Source: JAVBNO01 sp031551485 (GTDB lineage Bacteria > Bacillota > Clostridia > Oscillospirales > Ruminococcaceae). From it: 40,527 nt of DNA. The translations under genes were made by a program, and so were the position numbers. Below are positions 16,438-23,264 of the stretch, one piece after another. The stretch spans positions 1-40,527 of the forward strand of contig JAVBNO010000002.1 in the NCBI GenBank assembly GCA_031551485.1. Direction: 5' to 3'. Below the pieces are notes generated by a model. It had not been told where the DNA came from, searched no databases, and worked only from the letters and a program-made list of their open reading frames with translations. How positions within the stretch are numbered: the stretch's first letter is position 1; the number at the start of each line of letters is the position of its first letter.

Positions 16438-16545
16438 AATGCCCAGCAACACCAACAGGTAAACCGGAATGGCCAGAATGCCCATCCATGCTGTGAGCGC
16501 GGTGCCGAAAGCAATCAAGAACATTTTTACCTTATCCCAAGACAT
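16354..16545 (-). CDS. Chimeric short protein: holin N-terminus fused to fibre-stem C-terminus
   Basis: The 63-codon frame starts exactly like the holin (MSWDKVKMFLIAFGTALTAW) with the same ribosome binding site. After residue 37, at GIAD, it switches to the last 26 residues of the fibre-stem protein (GITIYTADLP to EVWEVVQ). The join is at the 5-bp overlap TCGGC (16433-16437) of the two repeats. The product keeps the N-terminal membrane segments of the holin and could be made. It may be an inert by-product of the duplication or a holin antagonist; neither is shown. Its stop overlaps the B2 start. Confidence 0.7.
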   Translation of the reverse strand: MSWDKVKMFLIAFGTALTAWMGILAIPVYLLVLLGIADGITIYTADLPTDAVEVTYEVWEVVQ

Positions 16546-16649
16546 AGGATCATCCCCTTGTTTTGTATCATTTTCAGTGCAGAATGAACCTTTATTTGAC
16601 TGGCGCCGGCCGGAAGTGCGCTGCTTGTCCATAGGGGGACGCTGTCAGC
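16433..16649. repeat. Holin-5' direct repeat, copy 2 (217 bp)
   Basis: It is the second copy of 15321-15537, with 11 mismatches. Here the holin reading frame is cut at the TCGGC junction and continues into the fibre-stem 3' end. Confidence 0.93.
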
Positions 16650-17598
16650 ATCCCTTCCCGTTGTTGTACAAATTCGCAAGTTCGTAATCTTCAAGAGCGC
16701 GGTTGAAATAGCGAAATTGATCAATTGTAGAAGAACTTCCAATGGAAGAAGACGGTGATCTACCATTAAAGATACAAGGATTGTCGGTAAATTGATTTGT
16801 CGTTTTTGTTCCCGTCTTTGCTTCTAACAAGCTACCATCTTTATAAAATTTTGATACATTCCCGCTATTGCTCATGGCAAACCACGATTCGGCATTTATG
16901 TCAACCGGTATCGTGATTGTAGCGGTTCCAATTGCTTGCAACATCAAATGTGAACTATCTGTATTGCATACCCACATTGCCCCCGTGGTCATTCCAGGGC
17001 CTTCCAATTCTACAATTCTCGTGGATTGCGAACCGCTTCTTAATGTACCTGGGGTGAGGAAAAAGCATGCCGTTCTTTCTGTATAATTGACTGCCGAGGT
17101 TGGCACCGTGCAATATCCATTTCCATCTGCTTTTCCCGCATTTCCTACTTTTCCGGGAACCATTGAAATGTTAGACAACGTTCCGTTTTTACCGTTTCCG
17201 CTTGTGTCGTAAACGGTGGTTCCAGATACATTATCGAATGTATATTCAACCGTGAGCCCGCCAGCCTTGCAAACCGTTTCATTCATTCCTAACAAGGTAT
17301 TGGGGGCAGTGAAAGCCTTGAAATAGTAAGCAGTTCCATTTGTAAGCCCTGGCATTTCATACCATTGGTTAGGGCCTTTATAGGCGGTATCATCTGTTAT
17401 GTTGGCCACAAATGTACCGCTATTGATCGTATCAGCGCTTACCCAGGGAATTGTTTTATATCGGATCGTCACAGAAGAGGCGGCCAGTGGCTTTTCAATT
17501 TTGAGTCGGATTTTCCCGCTCGCGCCCGGAACGGCGAAAAATTGAATCATTTCCTGCGCTTTAGTGGAAGAATACCCGCCCATGAGTCTTCCCGTCAT
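16645..17598 (-). CDS. Tail-fibre/receptor-binding protein, variant B1 (LamG-like)
   Basis: The 317-residue protein starts with the shared MTGRLMGGY. Residues 10-110 look like a beta-sandwich (VTIRYKTIP, WYEMPGLTNGTAYYFKAFTAP, fibronectin III-like). The remainder resembles a concanavalin/LamG fold: EYTFDNVSGTTVYDTSGNGK, AESWFAMSNSGN, KFYKDGSLL and a C-terminal STIDQFRYFNRALEDYELAN. Such domains bind carbohydrate, so a cell-surface glycan receptor is likely. ATG 17598 overlaps the stem-protein stop (ATGA) with GGGAGGTAG upstream. GC content is nearer to the rest of the element than B2. Confidence 0.8.
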   Translation of the reverse strand: MTGRLMGGYSSTKAQEMIQFFAVPGASGKIRLKIEKPLAASSVTIRYKTIPWVSADTINSGTFVANITDDTAYKGPNQWYEMPGLTNGTAYYFKAFTAPNTLLGMNETVCKAGGLTVEYTFDNVSGTTVYDTSGNGKNGTLSNISMVPGKVGNAGKADGNGYCTVPTSAVNYTERTACFFLTPGTLRSGSQSTRIVELEGPGMTTGAMWVCNTDSSHLMLQAIGTATITIPVDINAESWFAMSNSGNVSKFYKDGSLLEAKTGTKTTNQFTDNPCIFNGRSPSSSIGSSSTIDQFRYFNRALEDYELANLYNNGKGC

Positions 17599-17678
17599 TG
17601 TACTACCTCCCACACCTCATATGTAACCTCCACAGCGTCCGTTGGCAGATCTGCGGTATATATGGTAATGCCATCGGC
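17571..17678. repeat. Fibre-junction direct repeat, copy 2 (108 bp, identical)
   Basis: It is identical to 16330-16437, at a distance of 1241 bp. It carries the 3' end of the intact stem gene and the 5' end of B1. Complete identity, against 95% in the holin repeat, points to recent exchange or conversion here. Confidence 0.95.
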
Positions 17679-18281
17679 CATACACTCGGTTTTGGCGCCA
17701 TTTTGCGATATCTTTTGCCAGTCGGCGTCTGCAACAAATACATTGGCGCCCATGGTTGCGGTCATGCCGGTCACCGTGATCGTTTGGGCGAATCTGCCCT
17801 CTGGCGTCGCTGCCCAATTGGCGGCCAAAAGAGTCGCGGAGCCGGTAAAGCATTGCCGATAGAGTTTGCCGGGCGTGCCATGGATATTGGCGTAGTCTAT
17901 CTTTTGCGAATGGGCACCGTCGTGGTTATGTGTTCCCAACGCCTCGGCGGTTTGGGCAATCGCTTCGTCATTGGCACGCACATTCCCCATGATGTTGTTG
18001 GCTGTGTCAGCTGTCCACGCATGGTAAATGTCGGAGCCGGCCTCCCATGTGGCAGGAAGCGTACCCGACTGCCCCCGCAGACAACCTGTCAGCGCGTTGG
18101 AGGGGACATCGATCCCGGCATAAAAAATCACCTCGGCGCCGTTGTCGGTGCCAATGGTGACATAGTTTGGGGGCGCTGGAAAGACAGAAACATCTGCCAC
18201 AGAGATAATTTGTGCCACAGTGGTAATGTCAGCAGTGATTTGCGTTACCCTTGTGTTTTTCACCGGATACATAGGTTGCAT
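17595..18281 (-). CDS. Phage tail-fibre stem/connector protein
   Basis: The 228-residue protein has GTHNHDGAHSQKIDYANIHG in the middle, a common segment at the base of phage tail fibres, and N-terminal RVTQITADITTVAQIISVAD. The C-terminal 33 residues (from ITIYTADLP) form a beta-rich end whose coding sequence is part of the 108-bp repeat. It should hold the variable protein (B1 or B2) on the tail tip. ATG 18281 follows AGGAGG. The cargo genes at 18394-19427 on the opposite strand separate it from the rest of the tail operon, so read-through across 1.2 kb or a local promoter is needed. Confidence 0.78.
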   Translation of the reverse strand: MQPMYPVKNTRVTQITADITTVAQIISVADVSVFPAPPNYVTIGTDNGAEVIFYAGIDVPSNALTGCLRGQSGTLPATWEAGSDIYHAWTADTANNIMGNVRANDEAIAQTAEALGTHNHDGAHSQKIDYANIHGTPGKLYRQCFTGSATLLAANWAATPEGRFAQTITVTGMTATMGANVFVADADWQKISQNGAKTECMADGITIYTADLPTDAVEVTYEVWEVVQ

Positions 18282-18393
18282 GGCGATTCCTCCTGTTTGG
18301 GAAAGGCAGTCATGGCCCATGGGCCATCTGCCTTCCAGAAAACTTTTCAAAAACGATTTACACGTGCGAATACGTATGATATAACATGGGTAA

Positions 18394-18441
18394 GATGAGG
18401 GAACTGAGCAGACGATATTGAAACAAGCGGGGCTGCAATAG
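18394..18441 (+). pseudogene. hicA: 3' remnant of hicA (toxin gene)
   Basis: The frame reads DEGTEQTILKQAGLQ and then TAG. HicA mRNA interferases end in a very similar Gly-Thr...ILKQAG sequence. It stops 22 bp before hicB, the normal hicAB spacing. An in-frame TAA sits just upstream at 18391, and no start, catalytic His or double-stranded RNA-binding part is present. Only about the last 15 codons remain, so no toxin is made here. Confidence 0.6.
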
Positions 18442-18463
18442 GCCCGTTGGAAAGGATAAGGCC

Positions 18464-18847
18464 ATGAAACATTATTACTCGGCGGTTTTTACAGAAAATG
18501 AGATTGGCTACTCTGTTCGATTCCCGGACTTTGAGGGCTGCTTTACCGAAGGTGATAGTTTGGAAGAAGCGTATGAAATGGCAGGTGACGCCCTCGGATT
18601 GTATATGCAAAATCAAGATGGTACGTTTACCTTTCCAAAAGCCGGCAAGCCGCCGCAACCGGCGGCGGGTGAATTTGTGGTGCTGGTTGAATTTGATGAG
18701 ACCGCGTATCGCAAAAAGCACAGCGGGCGTGCCGTTAAGAAAACACTCACCATCCCCTCGTGGTTAAACGAGGCGGCAGAAAAAAAGGGTATTAATTTTT
18801 CGGTCACATTGCAAGATGCGTTAAAAGAGCAGCTGCATATTGATTAA
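18464..18847 (+). CDS. hicB: HicB family antitoxin, orphan
   Basis: The 127-residue protein has the HicB N-terminal fold (YYSAVFTENEIGYSVRFPDFEGCFTEGDSLEEAYEMAGDAL) and a C-terminal DNA-binding helical part (KKTLTIPSWLNEAAEKKGINFSVTLQDALKEQL, ribbon-helix-helix-like). HicB neutralises HicA and represses its own operon. The toxin gene upstream is reduced to its last codons. The intact antitoxin may protect against HicA from other elements or act only as a DNA-binding protein. It is on the strand opposite to the tail genes, with GGAAAGGATAAG as ribosome binding site. Confidence 0.88.
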   Translation: MKHYYSAVFTENEIGYSVRFPDFEGCFTEGDSLEEAYEMAGDALGLYMQNQDGTFTFPKAGKPPQPAAGEFVVLVEFDETAYRKKHSGRAVKKTLTIPSWLNEAAEKKGINFSVTLQDALKEQLHID

Positions 18848-18884
18848 ATACTGTAGTGGAATTTGAACGATGGAGGGACGATAA

Positions 18885-19427
18885 ATGAAAAAGATTATTG
18901 TTTTGGTTATGTTCTTAGCCCTGTTGGCAGGCTGCAACTCGCAGCAACAAAGAGAGATATCGGACTTGCAAAGCCAGGTGGAGGACTTGCAGAGTCAGGT
19001 GGAGGCGCTGACCCCCAGTTCCAGCGAACCGGAATCCAGCGCCCCCTATGTAGATCCGGCATTGGGCGCCAATGTGGATTGGGATCAGGTTATTGCCGAT
19101 ATGGAGGCCGCTTACCCTGTAACGGATTTGCACAGTAACATTATATTTGGGAGGCGCACAGATCCAAAATCCATTGACTTTGCCATTGGTTTGCCAAAGG
19201 GTACAAGCGATGAAGATGTGATTGCTTTTGGGAATGATGTTGTGAGATCGATTGTAGATACAGTCAATAAAAATGGTGGTGGATACTTCCCAGGAGGCAT
19301 TGAAAGTAACCTATTTGATGAATATCAAATCACAATGCTTATTGATCTTGACTTTGGAGCAGAAACGAAAGTTTACCAAGCCATAAAGGCCGGCACGCAC
19401 GACCCATTGGAAATTTACAGCGAATAA
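18885..19427 (+). CDS. Prophage-encoded lipoprotein with short coiled coil
   Basis: The 180-residue protein has a signal peptide with lipobox LAGC (Cys18). Next come heptad repeats (REISDLQSQVEDLQSQVEAL), a Ser/Pro linker, and a soluble alpha/beta domain of about 110 residues that I do not recognise (FGRRTDPKSIDFAIGLPKG). It should be anchored on the outer face of the membrane. GGAGGG precedes the ATG. It follows hicB by 37 bp and ends at a strong terminator, so the two form a lysogen-expressed cargo unit. Superinfection exclusion is a common job for prophage lipoproteins, but there is no direct evidence. Confidence 0.75.
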   Translation: MKKIIVLVMFLALLAGCNSQQQREISDLQSQVEDLQSQVEALTPSSSEPESSAPYVDPALGANVDWDQVIADMEAAYPVTDLHSNIIFGRRTDPKSIDFAIGLPKGTSDEDVIAFGNDVVRSIVDTVNKNGGGYFPGGIESNLFDEYQITMLIDLDFGAETKVYQAIKAGTHDPLEIYSE

Positions 19428-19432
19428 CGACA

Positions 19433-19477
19433 AAGGCTGACATGTTTGAACCGAGTGGTTCACATGGCAGCCTTTTT
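19433..19477 (+). terminator. Terminator of the hicB-lipoprotein unit
   Basis: AAAGGCTG (19433-19440) pairs with CAGCC and a T5 run ending at 19477, enclosing a second stem GAACC/GGTTC. It lies directly after the lipoprotein stop and meets the 3' end of the convergent tail gene. Confidence 0.8.
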
Positions 19478-21248
19478 AATAATGCCCCCCGCCCTCGGAT
19501 TGGATGAAGATTTGGCTGTACATGGTGGCTGTAATTCTAGTCAGTGAGTTGGGCACGATCTCGATACGGTGAAAGGTGCCCCGTTGGATTTTCCCGGCGT
19601 TGTCTACACTTAGATAGGGGGCGACATCGATTTCACTTTGCCCGGCTTGCAAGGGTACGCTTTGACCGTCTACTTTCAGGGTCACACTGCTTGCGCTTGG
19701 GCCTGTATATATTCCATAGATGATATCGTGGGTGTGGGATGGGATATCCACATTGTGACTGTGGGCAGGTATTGTAAAGTTATGAGAGTGGGCCGGCACG
19801 GTATGGGAATGGCTTGGTGTGGTGACCGTATGCGTATGCGTTACCCCATAGATGATATGATAGTGTTTTGCATACGCAACATCTAAAGGATATGGCTGAC
19901 TTGTTGCACTTTGAACACCACTACCACTCGAGCTGCTCACAGTGGCTTGGCCGCCGGTGCCACTGGTGGCGCCGCCGCCGCTGTCGGTGCTTTTGGCTGT
20001 ACCGCCGCCGCTGCTGCTGGATTGCGCCCCGCCGCCATCCGAAGACGCCCCCGTCTCATAGGCCCGAAACGCCTCGAGCTCCCACGTCAAAATGACCTTG
20101 TTGACCGCCCGCGCTTCGGGGGGGATGTAACACTTGATGACGGCAGGATGGGTTGGGTCGGCGTTGTCGGCAAAATTCTGGGTAAAAGGTACTGTCTGCC
20201 CCTGGGCATAAACGCGATTGATTCTGGCCCGGTCGGCCTGCTCCGCGATTGTACCCGCAATGTCTTCCGGTTTATTGGCGATCTCTACAACATCTTCTCC
20301 CACCACATCCAGTTTGCGGACAACCCGGTTAATGTAGCTTTTGTAATGGCCGATCTGTACAATCTTGCCCGCCTCCGGTGTGTCGAAGTACTCACCGGTC
20401 ATTTTTTCGATATCCGCCACTTTGGCGGTGATCACATCATAGGGTTTCGACAGTTCCGACAGAAGCACATTGGCGCGGCTTAAAAGATTTTCGGATACTT
20501 CGAATCGTCCGTCTTCCCATATCCTTTCAATCAGCCCGTATTCCTGGGTGGCCGCCGTGTTTTCTACGTAAGGCTTTCCGTCGTTGATATCCTTAAAAGT
20601 AAGCTGGTTGATTCCCTCACCATACCCAAGGCCATAAATCCGTGTGCAGATGTCACGGCCCTTGCGGGTAAAAATGGAGGAGAGAAGATTTTTCCCGTCG
20701 CGTATGTAATATTCAGGGTCGGCATTTTCATCCAGGCGGTTCAGATGGATGACCCAGGGATAGACATCTGTATTCAATGTCCATTTGTATTTTTGGTCGA
20801 ATTGGTTCGGAATGGAAAAAAGCATGGCCAGCAAATTTTCATTGCTCCAGGAATAAGAAAAGTGTTGGGTAAAATCACATTCACCCAACACCCATTTTTT
20901 GGTTTTTTGCAGCGACAAGACCTTTTCGATTACGGTTCGGGTCGGCAGATTATCCAGCGTATAGGTCCCAAAGGAGATATTGTCAATCAGGGAGCTTAAC
21001 ACGTGTTCAGCGCTGTAGGTAATTGTGCCGACATCTCGTATTTCGGTGGAACTGTCCGCGATTCTGTACAGCGGCCCGTTATCCCAACGCAGCATATGAA
21101 AGGGTTTGCAATGCTGATTTTTGGGGTCGGCCGCAGGAAGGGAAAATTTCAGCATCGAAACCGAGTTGAGCGATTCGTCTTCTACGATTTGAAAGGCATT
21201 TTCAAGAGCCGCTGTTTTTCTTTGCTGCAAATCATAAGTATAAAGCAA
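19476..21248 (-). CDS. Tail-associated hub/adhesin (Tal, prophage tail endopeptidase type)
   Basis: The 590-residue protein opens with LYTYDLQQRKTAALENAFQIVEDESLNSVSMLKFSLP, the N-terminal pattern of Gram-positive siphophage Tal or minor structural proteins that cap the tail tube below Dit. After about residue 390 there is a 55-residue Ser/Gly-rich linker. Five H-x-H pairs follow, spaced six to ten residues apart (HTH, HSH, HSH, HSH, HTH), then a compact C-terminal domain. H-x-H repeats coordinate metal ions in trimeric phage needles and fibres. TTG at 21248 follows GGAGG and overlaps the upstream gene by 17 nt. Confidence 0.85.
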   Translation of the reverse strand: MLYTYDLQQRKTAALENAFQIVEDESLNSVSMLKFSLPAADPKNQHCKPFHMLRWDNGPLYRIADSSTEIRDVGTITYSAEHVLSSLIDNISFGTYTLDNLPTRTVIEKVLSLQKTKKWVLGECDFTQHFSYSWSNENLLAMLFSIPNQFDQKYKWTLNTDVYPWVIHLNRLDENADPEYYIRDGKNLLSSIFTRKGRDICTRIYGLGYGEGINQLTFKDINDGKPYVENTAATQEYGLIERIWEDGRFEVSENLLSRANVLLSELSKPYDVITAKVADIEKMTGEYFDTPEAGKIVQIGHYKSYINRVVRKLDVVGEDVVEIANKPEDIAGTIAEQADRARINRVYAQGQTVPFTQNFADNADPTHPAVIKCYIPPEARAVNKVILTWELEAFRAYETGASSDGGGAQSSSSGGGTAKSTDSGGGATSGTGGQATVSSSSGSGVQSATSQPYPLDVAYAKHYHIIYGVTHTHTVTTPSHSHTVPAHSHNFTIPAHSHNVDIPSHTHDIIYGIYTGPSASSVTLKVDGQSVPLQAGQSEIDVAPYLSVDNAGKIQRGTFHRIEIVPNSLTRITATMYSQIFIQSEGGGHY

Positions 21249-21933
21249 TGTAGTATACCTCCATGCGGTAGCTTTCGCCGCCTATCTGCGATAGGGTAAT
21301 ACTCATGGTGTCGGGACCAACCGATATCCAGTCTCCTCTTTGCCAGGCCATCCGGTTTTCGTCGTTCAGCAGCACATTGTAGTGCTCAGAATCAATGACA
21401 AGTTTGCCGCCGGGCGGAATTTCACCATCCAAATAACACCTTAAATCGGTTATGTTATTCGCGTTGGCATAGCCGTTGAGCATTTCCCAAAAGGCCCTGG
21501 TTACATAAACATGCGCGCCCATGTAGGCCGTGCCCATCAGGGCTTCCGAGAAGCGGCCGGCATAATGGTGGGTTGCCCCCATGCGCAGCAAGCCGCCAAG
21601 AGCTTCTTCCCACATTCGTGTGTAGTACATGTTGGCGCCCATGGCCAAAGAACCGCCCAGATTTTCTGCCAGGCGGTATATCCTTTTGATTCCGGCTGCG
21701 CCTGTTGCGGTGCCGGCCAGCGTCTCTGCCAACAAAAAGTGAGCCCGGATGCCCTCGGTGAGGATTATGTGGCCGTTGACCTGCTCGTACAACCGTTGTT
21801 GTACGGCATAGTCAGCCCCAATGGTGGCCCAACCTTGCAGGGTTTCGGCCCAGCTGCCATGAAGGGGATATCCGTCTGCCTGCGACATCCCCCGGTTGAT
21901 GGGCAGGCGGTTTATATACCCTCTGTTCAGCAT
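21232..21933 (-). CDS. Tail protein with seven 20-residue repeats and a Dit-like C-terminus
   Basis: Residues 29-155 are seven tandem units with exact 20-residue period. The consensus is E-x-L-x-G-x4-G-A-x5-R, with units starting at ETLQG, EQVNG, ETLAG, ENLGG, EALGG, EALMG and EMLNG. The last 75 residues (LDGEIPPGGKLVIDSEHYNVLL ... WISVGPDTMSITL) look like the C-terminal galectin-like half of a distal tail protein. The start overlaps the previous stop by one base (TAATG). The repeats may form a solenoid or fibrous adhesin at the baseplate. Family beyond tail protein is not recognised. Confidence 0.7.
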   Translation of the reverse strand: MLNRGYINRLPINRGMSQADGYPLHGSWAETLQGWATIGADYAVQQRLYEQVNGHIILTEGIRAHFLLAETLAGTATGAAGIKRIYRLAENLGGSLAMGANMYYTRMWEEALGGLLRMGATHHYAGRFSEALMGTAYMGAHVYVTRAFWEMLNGYANANNITDLRCYLDGEIPPGGKLVIDSEHYNVLLNDENRMAWQRGDWISVGPDTMSITLSQIGGESYRMEVYYIALYL

Positions 21934-22709
21934 TAATTCAAACTGACAGACAGGTTCCCTGCATCGAGGATCACTGCCTTGCCTTTACTCATGTTTTGGG
22001 CTGGAGATTCTTGCGCGTAGGCAACCGGGCTGCCCGCGCTCGCGGCGTCAAAGATCACTGTGTAAGCCCAGGTGCCCCAGTTAGACAAGGCCCGAGGCGA
22101 TGCGCCTATCGCATTGTTGGTAATCATGCTTTGCCCGGCTGCCTGCACTTCCGGCGCGCCAAATGTAACGGGGAACCGTTCGTAGCCGCTGCCGGAAAGC
22201 TCTGCGCCACCGGAATCAGGATTGCCGTTGTACAGTGCGATGTGTGCGGTAAATCCTGTCAGGTCTGTACCCCGCATCCAGTTCAAAGCCTTCATTTTAA
22301 ACAATTCAGAAAAATTGCCGCTGGAAACATAATTCCATTCCTGGGCAATAATCAGAGGCGCCACGCCAGCGGAAACCACAATGGGTTCATCCAACAGCAT
22401 GTAAGCCAGCATGTTCCCGCCAGACACGGAATCCATTACCGCCACATAGGTGATGGTGCCGGCGGCTGCGGTTGCGGTAGGGAAGGCGATGTCGGTATTA
22501 TTCTGAATAGACACATTGCCGCCGCTTACCGCGGGGGTGGACCACGAGATCGGCTGCCGCTGATAACCGGAGTAAGAGAGCTCCGTACCGCCGCCCGCTA
22601 CACCCGGGTTCGAAAGAAATGCCGCTGCATACACAGCGGTGGGAGCATTTGCCGTTATGCCCCGAAAGCTATTTAAGATCATGGCTTCGCTATAATTTGT
22701 CCAGTACAT
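21933..22709 (-). CDS. Baseplate/tail-fibre protein with two tandem similar domains
   Basis: The 258-residue protein holds two related domains of about 115 residues. Both have a helix-like start, GGxELSxSGYxRxP (GGTELSYSGYQRQP and GGAELSGSGYERFP), a strand pair and a closing PxxxSxGxxxxI segment. This is a fibre/adhesin-type internal duplication. ATG 22709 follows AGGAGGAG. Its position between Dit and Tal is where evolved siphophages place extra carbohydrate-binding modules. The ligand is unknown. Confidence 0.68.
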   Translation of the reverse strand: MYWTNYSEAMILNSFRGITANAPTAVYAAAFLSNPGVAGGGTELSYSGYQRQPISWSTPAVSGGNVSIQNNTDIAFPTATAAAGTITYVAVMDSVSGGNMLAYMLLDEPIVVSAGVAPLIIAQEWNYVSSGNFSELFKMKALNWMRGTDLTGFTAHIALYNGNPDSGGAELSGSGYERFPVTFGAPEVQAAGQSMITNNAIGASPRALSNWGTWAYTVIFDAASAGSPVAYAQESPAQNMSKGKAVILDAGNLSVSLN

Positions 22710-22718
22710 AGTCTCCTC

Positions 22719-23264
22719 CTATTGTTTCTGCCGGGCTATAATCTCAATGCCGCGCATGGTTGTTTCGCCAAGGTTGTAAATGGTGATTCTTGTGGGGGCT
22801 TCTTGCGTACCCGCATATGGGTTGCCGCCTTTTTTCATGTCGATCATATTGTCTGTTGTTGTGGTAATGGAAGGGACAAGCGCATACCCATATGGATCGC
22901 ACACAAAGGTTAGGGTAAATTCCCTCATGCAGTGCCCGGGAAAGTCCAACACCGTTGCGGCTTCATAAAATTGCCCCCAAAAATAGCGGTCCGGTTTATC
23001 CCATAAAATAAGCCGCCCCTTGCGGGACAGCGTATATTTAAGGCTGTCAAACTGCGCGGTTGTAATTTCGCCTTCGATGACACATTCCAAGCGGATCCCG
23101 CGTTCATCGTGGTACTTGGACCCGTAGTCATACGCGCCGCTGCGGCCAGGTATAACAGCTTTGCGGGGCCGAAGAGGCGGGGTGAGCACATCATAAGCAA
23201 CGACCTTCAGCTTTGCCAGATCATACACATCCACACTGTTTAACGTAAAGCTATCATCTGTCAT
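22719..23264 (-). CDS. Distal tail protein (Dit), N-terminal type
   Basis: The 181-residue protein has the Dit N-terminal pattern: VVAYDVLTPPLRPRKAVIPGRSGAYDYGSKYHDERGIRLECVIEG, LSRKGRLILWDKPDRYFWGQFYEA and REFTLTFVCDPYGY. Dit forms the hexamer that joins the tube to Tal. It stops soon after the APTRITIYNLG strand, where a full Dit would continue into its galectin-like domain, so it is shorter than usual. ATG 23264 overlaps the tape-measure stop (ATGA), a coupling typical of tail operons. Confidence 0.87.
   Translation of the reverse strand: MTDDSFTLNSVDVYDLAKLKVVAYDVLTPPLRPRKAVIPGRSGAYDYGSKYHDERGIRLECVIEGEITTAQFDSLKYTLSRKGRLILWDKPDRYFWGQFYEAATVLDFPGHCMREFTLTFVCDPYGYALVPSITTTTDNMIDMKKGGNPYAGTQEAPTRITIYNLGETTMRGIEIIARQKQ

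Noticed and set aside
15548..17678. Diversity-generating retroelement or invertase switch for the fibre genes
   Set aside because: No reverse transcriptase, template repeat, invertase or inverted repeats are present; the repeats are direct.
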